From: CAZBUB01 sp046546355
Lineage (GTDB): Bacteria > Desulfobacterota > Desulfovibrionia > Desulfovibrionales > Desulfothermaceae
NCBI GenBank assembly: GCA_046546355.1
Contig: JBKGXZ010000025.1
Coordinates: forward strand, 1 to 18,988
DNA length: 18,988 nucleotides
Direction of reading: 5' to 3'
The notes under the pieces were generated by a model. The model had not been told where the DNA came from and searched no databases. It was given only the letters and a program-made list of their open reading frames with translations. The position numbers and the translations under genes were made by a program. Below, in pieces: positions 1-8,172 of the stretch (the stretch's first letter is position 1; every line of letters begins with the position of its first letter).

Positions 1-2201
1 CCTTTGCCCCGGGGAGGCTTGTGGCCTTTCCTGTCTCCAGGCCCAGGTTTCCCCCCGCCTCTGGGACTGGGGTTGTCCTTGAACTCTTCTCCCCGCTCCT
101 CCATGAGCACGGCCTTGCGGCTGAGCCTGATCTTGCCGCTGCCTTCCTCTATCTCGATGACCTTGACCTTGATCTGATCTCCCAGATTGAGGTAGTCATG
201 GATGTTTTCCACCCGCTCGGTATCCAGCTGGGAGATGTGCACCAGACCCTCCACCCCTGGCAGGATCTCCACAAAGGCACCGAAGTCCTTGATGCTCTTG
301 ACTTTGCCTTCGTAGGTTTGACCCTGCTCTGCCTTCTGGTCATAGAAGAGCACCATGTCTATGGTTTCCTGCAGGGAGTTGCTGTCCGGAGCAAAAATGC
401 TGATCTTGCCGCTGTCCTCGATATCTATGGAGGCCCCGGTGGTTTTGGTGATGGCCCGGATGTTCTTGCCTCCAGGACCAATTACATCCTTGATGCGCTC
501 GGTATCCACCTCGATGACCTTGAGCTGGGGAGCATGCTCAGAGAGGCTCTGCCTGGGCCGGTCCAGAACCTGGCCCATTTCATCCAGGATATGCAGTCTG
601 GCTGCCCTGGCCTGGTACAGGGCTTTCTGGAAGACGTCCTCTGGGATGCCAGCTATCTTGATGTCCATCTGGATCCCGGTGATGCCCTCCCTGGTGCCTG
701 CCACCTTGAAGTCCATGTCCCCCAGGTGGTCCTCGTCGCCCAGGATGTCAGTGAGCACATAGTACTCGCCCTGCTCTTGGATCAGGCCCATAGCCACACC
801 CGCTACAGGACCCTGGACTGGGACGCCTGCGTCCATCAGGGACAGGCTTCCGGCGCAGACTGTAGCCATGGAGGAGGAACCGTTGCTTTCCATGATCTCG
901 GATACAATGCGCATGGTAAAGGGAAATTCCTCTGCGGAGGGCAAGATGGGCTGCAGGGACCTTTCAGCTAAGGCCCCGTGCCCGATCTCCCTGCGGGCTG
1001 GTCCGCGCATCATCTTGACCTCCCCCACGCAATAAGGGGGGAAGTTGTAATGCAGCATGAATCTTTTGCTCTGCTCTCCGGTCAGGGTCTCTATGTGCTG
1101 CTCATCCTGGGTGCCGCCCAGGGTTGTGACTCCCAGGGCCTTGGTCTCGCCCCTGCCGAATATGGCTGAGCCGTGAACCCGGGGCAGGCTGCCCACTTCT
1201 ATGCCGATGTCCCGGACCTCCTCTAGACCCCTGCCGTCAATGCGCTGCTGGCTGCTGCTGATCCAGGATCTGACAATTTCTGCCTCCAGGTCTTTGAGCA
1301 TCCCGGGCACCGCATGGAGACGCTCTTCGTTTTCCAGGCCCTGCTGCTGCAGGTCCTGCTGGACCTGTTGCCTGGCCTGGTCCAGGGCCTCCTTGCGGCT
1401 GGTTTTATCCCTGATGCGCAGAGCCTGCTGCAAAGGCTCCCGGCCCAGCTGCCTTATCTGGTCCCTGAGCTGGTGATCCGGCTCTATCTCCGGGACCTGG
1501 ATCTTGGGCTGGCCGGCTTTTTCTCTTAGCTCCTCCTGCATCTGCAGCAGGGGCTGAATCCTTTGCTGACCCCAGGATATGGCCCGGGCTATAATGTCTT
1601 CGGAGGCAAACTCAGCCTGCCCCTCCACCATGACTACGGCCTCCTTGGAAGCTGCCAGCACCAGGTTGATCTGGCTGTGGGCCAGTTGGGCCTGATTGGG
1701 GTTGAATATGAAGTGCCCGTCCACATAGGCCACCCTGCCCCCGGCAATCGGCCCCAGAAAGGGGATCTTGGAGGAGTGCAGGGCAGCTGAGGCTCCAGTG
1801 ATGGCCAGCACGTCAGGGTCGTTGTCCGGTTCTGCAGAAAGCACAGTAGCTATGATCTGCACCTCCTGCCTGAAGCTTTCCGGGAACAGGGGCCGCACCG
1901 GGCGGTCTATCATCCTGGAAACCAGTGTCTCCCTTTCACTGGGCCGGCCGATCTCCCTGCGGAAGTAGCTGCCCGGGATGCGGCCGCTGGCGTAGGACAT
2001 TTCCTGATAGTCCACCACTAGGGGCATGAAGTCCAGCTCCCTCTGGGAGGGCTGCGTTACGGCAGTAACTAGCACCACAGTATCACCGCTTTGGACCCAG
2101 ATGCCTCCATGGGCTTGGTTGGCTAGCTTTCCTGCTTCCAGCAGATATTCCTGGCTCTCAATTTGTGTGCTGACCTTGATGCTGTTGAATGTATTGCTCA
2201 T
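1..2201 (-). CDS. pnp: Polynucleotide phosphorylase (PNPase), 3' end outside window
   Basis: Phosphorolytic 3'-5' exoribonuclease (RNA + Pi to NDPs), trimeric, a core component of RNA turnover. The reading frame from the ATG at 2201 stays open to the window edge (733 codons) with no stop. Visible domain order: first RNase PH domain (includes YFRREIGRPSE near residue 80), an alpha-helical linker rich in Gln/Arg, second RNase PH domain (FGRGETKALGVTTLGG), KH domain with the GPGG loop at residues 575-578, then an S1 domain. The catalytic segment LGDEDHLGDMDF holds Asp491 and Asp497, matching E. coli D486/D492. After the S1 domain the frame continues into a Gly/Pro/Lys/Arg-rich tail that is still open at position 3. 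A weak AGGAAA ribosome site precedes the start. The gene follows rpsO by 33 bases, as in many bacteria. The identification is secure; only the C-terminus is unknown. Confidence 0.97.
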   Translation of the reverse strand, partial: MSNTFNSIKVSTQIESQEYLLEAGKLANQAHGGIWVQSGDTVVLVTAVTQPSQRELDFMPLVVDYQEMSYASGRIPGSYFRREIGRPSERETLVSRMIDRPVRPLFPESFRQEVQIIATVLSAEPDNDPDVLAITGASAALHSSKIPFLGPIAGGRVAYVDGHFIFNPNQAQLAHSQINLVLAASKEAVVMVEGQAEFASEDIIARAISWGQQRIQPLLQMQEELREKAGQPKIQVPEIEPDHQLRDQIRQLGREPLQQALRIRDKTSRKEALDQARQQVQQDLQQQGLENEERLHAVPGMLKDLEAEIVRSWISSSQQRIDGRGLEEVRDIGIEVGSLPRVHGSAIFGRGETKALGVTTLGGTQDEQHIETLTGEQSKRFMLHYNFPPYCVGEVKMMRGPARREIGHGALAERSLQPILPSAEEFPFTMRIVSEIMESNGSSSMATVCAGSLSLMDAGVPVQGPVAGVAMGLIQEQGEYYVLTDILGDEDHLGDMDFKVAGTREGITGIQMDIKIAGIPEDVFQKALYQARAARLHILDEMGQVLDRPRQSLSEHAPQLKVIEVDTERIKDVIGPGGKNIRAITKTTGASIDIEDSGKISIFAPDSNSLQETIDMVLFYDQKAEQGQTYEGKVKSIKDFGAFVEILPGVEGLVHISQLDTERVENIHDYLNLGDQIKVKVIEIEEGSGKIRLSRKAVLMEERGEEFKDNPSPRGGGKPGPGDRKGHKPPRGK

Positions 2202-2234
2202 AGAGGCGTTTCCTGTAGGTTATAGATAGTTGGC

Positions 2235-2504
2235 TTATTTGCGCAGTCCGAGCCTGCCAATAATGTTCCGGTAGCGATTGACGTCCTTTTTGCGCAGGTA
2301 ATTGAGCATTTTCCTGCGCTGCCCCACCAGCTTGAGCAGACCGTTCCTGGAATGGAAGTCCTGCTTGTGCGCCTTGAAGTGCTCTGTAAGATAGGTGATG
2401 CGGTGCGTGAGCAGGGCTATCTGCACTTCAGGGGAGCCGGTGTCGTTCTCATGCTGCTTGTAGTTCTCGATGATTTCCTTTTTCTTGTCCACAGTAAGTG
2501 CCAC
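2235..2504 (-). CDS. rpsO: 30S ribosomal protein S15 (uS15)
   Basis: Primary-binding protein of the 30S platform that contacts 16S rRNA helices 20-22 and bridge B4. The product is 89 aa, the usual length for the family. Conserved segments are present: the N-terminal ENDTGSPEVQIALLT, the HFKAHKQDFHSRNGL rRNA-binding loop, and the basic QRRKMLNYLRKKD helix. The start codon is GTG at 2504, set by a strong AAGGAGGA Shine-Dalgarno at 2511-2518 with a 6-base spacer. The gene lies 36 bases after truB and 33 bases before pnp, the classical truB-rpsO-pnp order. Confidence 0.98.
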   Translation of the reverse strand: MALTVDKKKEIIENYKQHENDTGSPEVQIALLTHRITYLTEHFKAHKQDFHSRNGLLKLVGQRRKMLNYLRKKDVNRYRNIIGRLGLRK

Positions 2505-2540
2505 AGCGATTCCTCCTTGTACTAGTTTGTATTTTTTGCA

Positions 2541-3509
2541 CTATTTTTGCAGCGCTTGTGCCTGGGCACTGTCTGCTTGGGAAGGTGCGAAGCCGCGCAG
2601 GATCTCCCAGAATGCCTGGTCCCCGGTGCCCTGGAGCTGGACCAGGGCCACTGGCTCCTGCTCCCGGCTCAGCAAAAGGGCCCTGTCCCCGAGGGAACAA
2701 CCCTGGGCTTCTGGGATATCCTTTAGCCTCAACCTGCGCCCCTGCCGCACCAGCTTGGCCTGTTCCGGTTCCAGGCTGAAGCTGGGCCAGTGGGGCAAGG
2801 CCTTGGCAATGGGCAGGACCAGCTCAGGCAAAAGCTCTGGTTCCTGCAGGATCTCCTGCAGCCCTGTGGCCTGTTGTAGGCCAAAGGGCTGGCTGGCTTC
2901 CCTTAGCAGTTCGGTGAGCACCGCGCCGCATCCCAATCGCATCCCCAGGCTGTGGGCCAGGGAGCGAATAAAGGTACCTGCGGAGCAGGTAACCCGAAAA
3001 CGCACGTTTGGCAAGCTTAGGTCCAAGACCTCTGCTTGGTCAATAGAGATGCTTTTAAATTTTGCAGGGACTTCTCTGCCTTGTCTCTGCAGCTTATAAA
3101 AAGGCTGGCCCTGGTGTTTGGCAGCAGAAACGGCCGGAATCTGCTGGCTTTTTTGCTCTATCCAGGAGCAAATTTCCTGTTTAACTTCCTGGGGCTGGAT
3201 GTGGCTCCAGTCCCTGCGGGCCAGGACTTCGCCCTGGATATCCTGGGTGTCTGTCTCCAGCCCCAGGCGCAGGCAGCCCTGGTAGACCTTCCTGCACTCA
3301 GTTAAATATGGGGCCAGCTTGGTGCCCTGACCTAGCAAAACCAGCAGCACCCCTCGGGCCATCGGATCCAAGGTGCCGGCATGCCCGATCTTTTTTTGTT
3401 TCAGCCCGCGCTTGAGCTTTTCTAGGCAGGCCGTGGAAGTAGGGCCTTGGGGCTTGTCCAGAATCAAAAGGCCGTGCTGCTGGAGTGGAACTTTGTTTTC
3501 TGCGGCCAT
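2541..3509 (-). CDS. truB: tRNA pseudouridine(55) synthase TruB
   Basis: Converts U55 in the T-loop of tRNAs to pseudouridine; a cytoplasmic stand-alone synthase. The product is 322 aa, normal for TruB. The N-terminus has the substrate-binding stretch GLLILDKPQGPTS (residues 13-25). The catalytic motif GHAGTLDPMARG follows, with the nucleophile Asp48, the same number as in E. coli. Further conserved blocks are the Tyr-containing CRKVYQG, the KHQGQPFYKLQRQG segment and the RVTCSAGTFIRSLAHSLG segment. A PUA-like C-terminal domain with moderate divergence fills residues from about 250. The start ATG at 3509 has AAGGA a few bases upstream. The gene lies 44 bases after nrnA in the operon. Confidence 0.97.
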   Translation of the reverse strand: MAAENKVPLQQHGLLILDKPQGPTSTACLEKLKRGLKQKKIGHAGTLDPMARGVLLVLLGQGTKLAPYLTECRKVYQGCLRLGLETDTQDIQGEVLARRDWSHIQPQEVKQEICSWIEQKSQQIPAVSAAKHQGQPFYKLQRQGREVPAKFKSISIDQAEVLDLSLPNVRFRVTCSAGTFIRSLAHSLGMRLGCGAVLTELLREASQPFGLQQATGLQEILQEPELLPELVLPIAKALPHWPSFSLEPEQAKLVRQGRRLRLKDIPEAQGCSLGDRALLLSREQEPVALVQLQGTGDQAFWEILRGFAPSQADSAQAQALQK

Positions 3510-3553
3510 GGATCCTTGTCTTCGCTCTGCAATAGGAGGTCCGGGCTTTGCTG

Positions 3554-4549
3554 TTAATTCCAGGCTGCTACAGCTGACTCCAGCTGCTGCTCAGACAGCA
3601 GAGCCTCTTCCAGGGCTTGCAGGAGTTGCTCTTGGGCCTGACTCAGACTGAGGTTCAGCTTGCCCCCTGCTGCATTGCGGTGCCCGCCGCCGCCCAGCCT
3701 GGCTGCGACTGCGCTGACATCCACCTCCCCCCAGGAACGCAGGCTGAATTTGATATAGCTTTCTTGCTGCAGAAGGCTGGCAGCCACCTGGACTCCCCGG
3801 ATTTGGCGCATATAGCTGACCAGACCCTCGCAGTCCTCGGCTTCGGCCCCGGAGCGGCGCAGGACCTCGCTGTCCGCAGCGATCAAGCCCACCTTGCCCT
3901 GCAGCTTGAGCTCGGCTTTTTGCATGGCCAGGCCGTGGGCATGCACTTTGGGCAGATTCCACTGCCTATACAGCTGGGAGTTGAACCTGTCCAGATCCAG
4001 ACCGTGGTCCAGGATCTTGCCTGCTATCTGGAGGGTGCTGCTGTTTGTGTTGCTGTAGGTAAATGACCCGGTGTCTGTCACCAGGGCCAGATACACGGAT
4101 TGTCCCAGCTCATTATCCAATTCCAGCCCCAAGTCCAGGGCCAGGCAGGCTACCATCTCCCCCACGGAGGATCTTTGGGGCTCCACCCAGTTCAGCTGCC
4201 CAAACTCAGGATTGCCCTGGTGGTGGTCAATATTGATGCTCTGCAGGCTCTGCAGGTACGGCTGCACCTGGCTGCCCAGCCTCTCCGGGCTGCCGCAGTC
4301 CAGGGCCACCAGCCAGGCCGGGCTGCTGCCGTGCATGGACTGAAGTATTTCCGCGGGCAGGTCCAGCCAGGAGAACCTCTGGGGCAGGCCCCCGGGGCAA
4401 TAGAGCTGAAATTCCTTGCCCAAGCGGCGCAGTATATGCCCCAATGCGGACATGGAGCCTATAGCGTCCCCGTCAGGATCCTCATGACAGGTCAGCAGAA
4501 AATGGTCCTCAGCTGCTAGTATCCTGGCTATCTCGCTTCTGGCCTGCAT
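3554..4549 (-). CDS. nrnA: DHH-family phosphoesterase, NrnA-like (nano-RNase / pAp phosphatase)
   Basis: Manganese-dependent DHH/DHHA1 phosphoesterase. Family members degrade 2-5 nt RNAs and often also dephosphorylate 3'-phosphoadenosine 5'-phosphate; the exact substrate here is inferred. The product is 331 aa. Metal-binding motifs are intact: H22/D26/D28 in HEDPDGDAIGS, D84 in ALDCGS, the D108-H109-H110 signature, and D159 in LVTDTGSF. The C-terminal DHHA1 domain carries GGGGH at 286-290, the nucleotide-binding loop. The ATG at 4549 lies inside the end of rbfA (41-base overlap) and is supported by GGAGGA 8 bases upstream. Position between rbfA and truB suits a role in finishing RNA decay next to PNPase, which leaves short oligonucleotides. 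Confidence 0.93.
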   Translation of the reverse strand: MQARSEIARILAAEDHFLLTCHEDPDGDAIGSMSALGHILRRLGKEFQLYCPGGLPQRFSWLDLPAEILQSMHGSSPAWLVALDCGSPERLGSQVQPYLQSLQSINIDHHQGNPEFGQLNWVEPQRSSVGEMVACLALDLGLELDNELGQSVYLALVTDTGSFTYSNTNSSTLQIAGKILDHGLDLDRFNSQLYRQWNLPKVHAHGLAMQKAELKLQGKVGLIAADSEVLRRSGAEAEDCEGLVSYMRQIRGVQVAASLLQQESYIKFSLRSWGEVDVSAVAARLGGGGHRNAAGGKLNLSLSQAQEQLLQALEEALLSEQQLESAVAAWN

Positions 4550-4865
4550 AGATGTTCTCCTCCAAGAACTCGTCCCATTGAAAGCGCAAGGCAGGCACGT
4601 GCCTTAGGTGCAACCTCTTGCCCAGCCTGCTGCGCAGATAGCCCTGGGCTTTCTCCAGAACCAGCTCTACTTCCTGTCTTTTTTCCTGATCCGCGGCGTG
4701 GGTGTACAACACCTCGGCCACGCTGAGATCCTTATTCAGCCGGATGCCGCTTATGGTCACCAGATCCAGCCTGGGGTCCTGGACTTCCTGTATAAGGATC
4801 CTGCCCAGCTCAGCCATGATGAATTCCTCAAGCCTGCGGGATCGTCGAGATGTGGCTTTGCGCAT
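4509..4865 (-). CDS. rbfA: Ribosome-binding factor A
   Basis: Small KH-fold protein that binds the immature 30S subunit and assists maturation of the 16S rRNA 5' region. From the chosen ATG at 4865 the product is 118 aa, within the usual 110-135 aa. Family features are the basic N-terminal RKATSRRSRRLEEFI, AELGRILIQEVQDPRL, and a KH-like core (VTISGIRLNKDLSVAEVLYT). The chosen start has GGGAGGTGA just upstream. A GTG at 4874 would add three residues but overlaps the preceding stop codon and lacks a ribosome site. Only 5 bases separate the start from the ylxP stop, so coupled translation is likely. The 3' end overlaps nrnA by 41 bases. Confidence 0.95.
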   Translation of the reverse strand: MRKATSRRSRRLEEFIMAELGRILIQEVQDPRLDLVTISGIRLNKDLSVAEVLYTHAADQEKRQEVELVLEKAQGYLRSRLGKRLHLRHVPALRFQWDEFLEENIYAGQKRDSQDTSS

Positions 4866-4870
4866 GCTTA

Positions 4871-5230
4871 TCACCTCCCTGGGCCTGCGGGCTTGGCCCC
4901 GAAAATCTCCGTGGAGACATGCAGGATTTCCTCTGTGCTGGAAGCCTCGATCTGGCTCATGACCTTGCTCAAGGTGCTTTGCACATGCCGGGTCTCGTTG
5001 GAGACAGTGATCACCGCCAGCACCAGGCTCTGCAGACTCTCCAGAGCCTCGGTCTCAGCCACAGAGACATTGAATTTGTAGCGCAGCTTTTCTTTGAGCT
5101 TGTTGGCGATGCTCCTTTTTTCCTTTTTGGAGAACACCGCGTGCAGCCTGAATTCTATACGCAGGGTACCTATGAGCATGGCTTTGCAATTTGCGCTGGG
5201 CAAAGGAGTTAGCTGTTGGGACTGCTCCAT
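4871..5230 (-). CDS. ylxP: DUF503 family protein (YlxP-like)
   Basis: Small conserved protein of the DUF503 family, encoded between infB and rbfA here as in Bacillus (ylxP) and many other bacteria. Its molecular role is not established; the location suggests ribosome maturation or initiation. The product is 119 aa from the ATG at 5230. The family core is clear: MLIGTLRIEFRLH followed by KKEKRSIANKLKEKLRYKFN and SVAETEALESLQSLVLAVITV. Homologues usually begin at the MLIGTLRIEF methionine (residue 18, ATG at 5179), so the first 17 residues may not be translated. Neither ATG has a convincing Shine-Dalgarno, and translation may be coupled to infB, whose stop lies 21 bases upstream. Confidence 0.88.
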   Translation of the reverse strand: MEQSQQLTPLPSANCKAMLIGTLRIEFRLHAVFSKKEKRSIANKLKEKLRYKFNVSVAETEALESLQSLVLAVITVSNETRHVQSTLSKVMSQIEASSTEEILHVSTEIFGAKPAGPGR

Positions 5231-5251
5231 GGCTGAGCTGCCAGGCCTGAG

Positions 5252-7915
5252 CTATTGCAGGCTGGCCTTCTCCTGGACCTCCTCAAAGGCCTCTATGATA
5301 TCCCCGACCTTGATGTCGTTGAAGTTCTGTAGGCCTGCCCCGCACTCGTAATCCTTGCCCACTTCCTTGACGTCGTCCTTGAATCTCTTGAGGGAGCTGA
5401 GCTTGCCGGTGTAGATGACCACTCCCTCCCTGAGCAGGCGGATGCCGGCATTCCTCTTCAGCTTGCCGTCCAGGACAAAGCAGCCCGCAACTGTTCCGGC
5501 CTTGGGCACATTGAAGGTGTCTCTGACCTCGGCCTGACCCAGGTAGATCTCCCTGGTTACAGGCTCCAGCATGCCGGCCATGGCCTCTTTGACATCGCTG
5601 ACCAGCTGGTAGATAACGTTGTAGAATCTGATCTCCACGCCCTCTTGTTCAGCAATGTCCTTGACCCTGGAGGTGGGCCGTACATTGAAGCCGATCAGCA
5701 CTGCTGAGGAGGCATTGGCCAGCTTGATGTCAGACTCGGTGATGGCCCCGATCCCGCCGTGGACGATATTCACCTTGACCTCATCAGTGGATAGCTTGTG
5801 CACTGAGTCAGTGACTGCCTCCAGGGAGCCGTGCACGTCAGCCTTGAGGATCAGGTTCAGGGTTTTGATCTCTTCCTGGGCCTTGGCAGCAAAGAAGCTC
5901 TCCAGGGTGACCTTGGTCTCCTTGGCCAGCTCCTTCTCCCGATGCTTGCTCTGGCGCTCCTCGGCAATGCGCTTGGCCAGCTTCTCGCTTTCCACGACCA
6001 CGAATTCGTCCCCTGGGTTGGGCACTCCCTCAAAGCCCTGGACTTCCACAGGCATAGCCGGGCCTGCGGATTCGATCTTGGTCCCGAAGTCGTTGAACAG
6101 GGCCCGGACCTTGCCGTGGTGCAGGCCGCAGACAAAGGCGTCAGCAGTGCGCAGGCTGCCTTCCTGGATGAGCACTGTGCCTACCGGGCCCCGACCTTTG
6201 TCCAGCTTGGATTCCACAATGTGGCCCCGGGCCCGCTTGTCAGGGTTGGCTTTCAGATCTTGCATCTCTGCCTGCAGCAGGACCATTTCCAGGAGCTGGT
6301 CCAGCCCCAGGTGGTTCTTGGCGGATATGTTGCAGAAGATGGTCTCTCCGCCCCATTCTTCTGAGATCAGGCCCTGATCAGCCAGCTCCCTTCTTACCCG
6401 CTCCAGGTCGGCATTGTCCTTATCGATCTTGTTGATAGCCACCACTATAGGTACCCCTGCTGCCTTGGAGTGGTTGATGGCCTCCTTAGTCTGGTCCATG
6501 ACTCCGTCGTCAGCAGCCACGATTAAAATCACAATATCCGTGACCTGGGCTCCCCTGGAGCGCATCTCGGTAAATGCTTCGTGTCCTGGCGTATCCAGAA
6601 AAACGATGGAGCCGCTTTTCCTTTGCACATGATAGGCTCCCATGTGCTGGGTAATACCCCCGGCCTCCGTGGAGGTTACATGGGACTCGCGGATAGCGTC
6701 CAAAAGGGAGGTCTTGCCGTGGTCCACATGGCCCATGATGGTTACCACAGGGGGCCTGGACTGCAGCTCTTCCTGCTTGTCCTCTTTTTGAGGCATTATG
6801 AACTCCGCTTCGGAGAAGCCCACATCCTCCACTTCGTAGCCGAACTCTGCTGCCACCAGGGTGGCGGTATCCAGATCCAGGGATTGGTTGATATTGGCCA
6901 TGACTCCCAGGCTGAGCAGGGACTTGATGATGTCCTGGGCCTTGACGCCCATCTCCTGGGCCAGCTCAGAGACCCGAATAGCCTCTTCCATCCTGATCTT
7001 TTTCTTGCTGGCTTTTATGGGCTGGGGCTGGGGGCGGGATGGCCTTTGCTCTTTGACACCGGCCCCGGGCTTTTTCCTGCGCTGGGCCTTGCCCCCGGGT
7101 TTGTCCTTAACCTCCGTCCGCTTGTCCTTTTTCCAGTCCTGTTTGTCCTTGCGCTGATCCTTTTCTTCGTACAGGCCGGAGACATCCACCACCCTCTTGT
7201 CCTTCTTGCCCTTTTTTTTGGCCGCAGGCTTGTCTTCAGGCTGCTGGGCCGCGGGGGCCGGCTCTGCAGGGGCTGCCTGAGGCTCTGGTTCCGGCTTTTG
7301 CTCCGGCCTGGAGATTACTGTCACCGAAGGCGCAACCTCTTCCTTCTTCTTGCCTTTTTTCCTGCGCTGGGGCTTACCTTTTTTGCCTTTCGCCGGCTTC
7401 TCTTCTGTCCCGGCAGTCTGCTGGGCTTCTGTGGAGGCCTTTTCAGCTGGCTCCTGTTGCTGGGGCTCTTCAGCAGCTGCCTCCTGTTCCGCAGGACCTT
7501 GGGTCTCTGGAGCAGCAGGGGCCTGGACCTCTTCCCGGGGTTCTTCCTGCGCAGGGGACTGGGCTTCAACAGCCTCGGCTTCAGCTTGCTCCTGCTGGGC
7601 TGGAGTCTCCTGAACAGCGGCAGACTCCTGTTCAGGCGCAGGCTCTGGTTCCTGAGGTTCAGGCTTTTTATGCTCCCGGGCCTTTTTGCGCCTGCGGACT
7701 ATTACACCTGAAGAGGTCAGCTTATCCCTGGCCTGCTCCTGTTCCTGTTCTCGCTCAGAGCTCATCTTGTTGCGTACCAGCTCCACTTGATCCTGGCTCA
7801 GTCCGCTCATATGGCTTTTGACCTGGATGTTCTCCTGCCTGAGAAGATGGATGAGCTCCTTATTGGAGACGCCCAGCTCGGCTGATAGCTCTCTTACCCT
7901 CATTGCGGTGCTCAT
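5252..7915 (-). CDS. infB: Translation initiation factor IF-2
   Basis: GTPase that places fMet-tRNA on the 30S subunit and promotes 50S joining. The product is 887 aa, close to the E. coli long form. An IF2_N domain occupies about residues 1-52 (VRELSAELGVSNKELIHLL). A long Glu/Gln/Pro/Ala then Lys-rich linker covers roughly 55-305. A second IF2_N module covers about 308-365 (IRVSELAQEMGVKAQDIIKS). The G domain has the P-loop GHVDHGKT at 395-402, DTPGH at 441-445 and NKID at 495-498. Domains II, III and the fMet-tRNA-binding C domain follow (AEVRDTFNVPKAGTVAGC). The ATG has GGGGGAAA upstream, formed by the last ylxR codons; only 3 bases separate the two genes. Confidence 0.98.
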   Translation of the reverse strand: MSTAMRVRELSAELGVSNKELIHLLRQENIQVKSHMSGLSQDQVELVRNKMSSEREQEQEQARDKLTSSGVIVRRRKKAREHKKPEPQEPEPAPEQESAAVQETPAQQEQAEAEAVEAQSPAQEEPREEVQAPAAPETQGPAEQEAAAEEPQQQEPAEKASTEAQQTAGTEEKPAKGKKGKPQRRKKGKKKEEVAPSVTVISRPEQKPEPEPQAAPAEPAPAAQQPEDKPAAKKKGKKDKRVVDVSGLYEEKDQRKDKQDWKKDKRTEVKDKPGGKAQRRKKPGAGVKEQRPSRPQPQPIKASKKKIRMEEAIRVSELAQEMGVKAQDIIKSLLSLGVMANINQSLDLDTATLVAAEFGYEVEDVGFSEAEFIMPQKEDKQEELQSRPPVVTIMGHVDHGKTSLLDAIRESHVTSTEAGGITQHMGAYHVQRKSGSIVFLDTPGHEAFTEMRSRGAQVTDIVILIVAADDGVMDQTKEAINHSKAAGVPIVVAINKIDKDNADLERVRRELADQGLISEEWGGETIFCNISAKNHLGLDQLLEMVLLQAEMQDLKANPDKRARGHIVESKLDKGRGPVGTVLIQEGSLRTADAFVCGLHHGKVRALFNDFGTKIESAGPAMPVEVQGFEGVPNPGDEFVVVESEKLAKRIAEERQSKHREKELAKETKVTLESFFAAKAQEEIKTLNLILKADVHGSLEAVTDSVHKLSTDEVKVNIVHGGIGAITESDIKLANASSAVLIGFNVRPTSRVKDIAEQEGVEIRFYNVIYQLVSDVKEAMAGMLEPVTREIYLGQAEVRDTFNVPKAGTVAGCFVLDGKLKRNAGIRLLREGVVIYTGKLSSLKRFKDDVKEVGKDYECGAGLQNFNDIKVGDIIEAFEEVQEKASLQ

Positions 7916-7918
7916 AAA

Positions 7919-8146
7919 TTATTTCCCCCTGCACTTCTTCTGCCAAGCCCGGGACCTGGAAATCTTGGCCTGGCACTCATCAGAGCAAACATAAAAGCCC
8001 CTTCCAGGCTTGGTCTGGCTGGTGTCCTGGAGCAGACTATATCCTTGCTCCTTTGCGCTGCAAACAAAACGCCGCAAAACAGATTTGGGCAGTTTCTGTC
8101 TGCATATGATGCATGTCCTGTAGGGGACGTGCTTTTTCTTGTCCAT
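7919..8146 (-). CDS. ylxR: YlxR family RNA-binding protein (DUF448)
   Basis: Short basic protein of the YlxR/DUF448 family, encoded between nusA and infB in a wide range of bacteria. Members are thought to bind nucleic acid, and some have been linked to transcriptional regulation; the function here is inferred from family only. The product is 75 aa. It has the signature R10-T11-C12-I-I-C15, then LRRFV and the GRGFYVC (48-54) motif. Cys12, Cys15, Cys54 and Cys58 could form a metal site; some homologues lack these cysteines, so that is a guess. It sits 26 bases after nusA and 3 bases before infB. Confidence 0.93.
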   Translation of the reverse strand: MDKKKHVPYRTCIICRQKLPKSVLRRFVCSAKEQGYSLLQDTSQTKPGRGFYVCSDECQAKISRSRAWQKKCRGK

Positions 8147-8172
8147 AACGGGCAGGGCTCCAAGGGGATTTT

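Noticed and set aside
21..971. 316-codon plus-strand open frame
   Set aside because: It is antisense to the second RNase PH, KH and S1 parts of pnp, whose motifs are intact on the minus strand.
6581..7711. 376-codon plus-strand open frame
   Set aside because: It is antisense to infB, mostly over the low-complexity linker. The Leu/Phe/Gly-rich product is the mirror of Lys/Glu/Gln/Pro codons and shows no domain or ribosome site.
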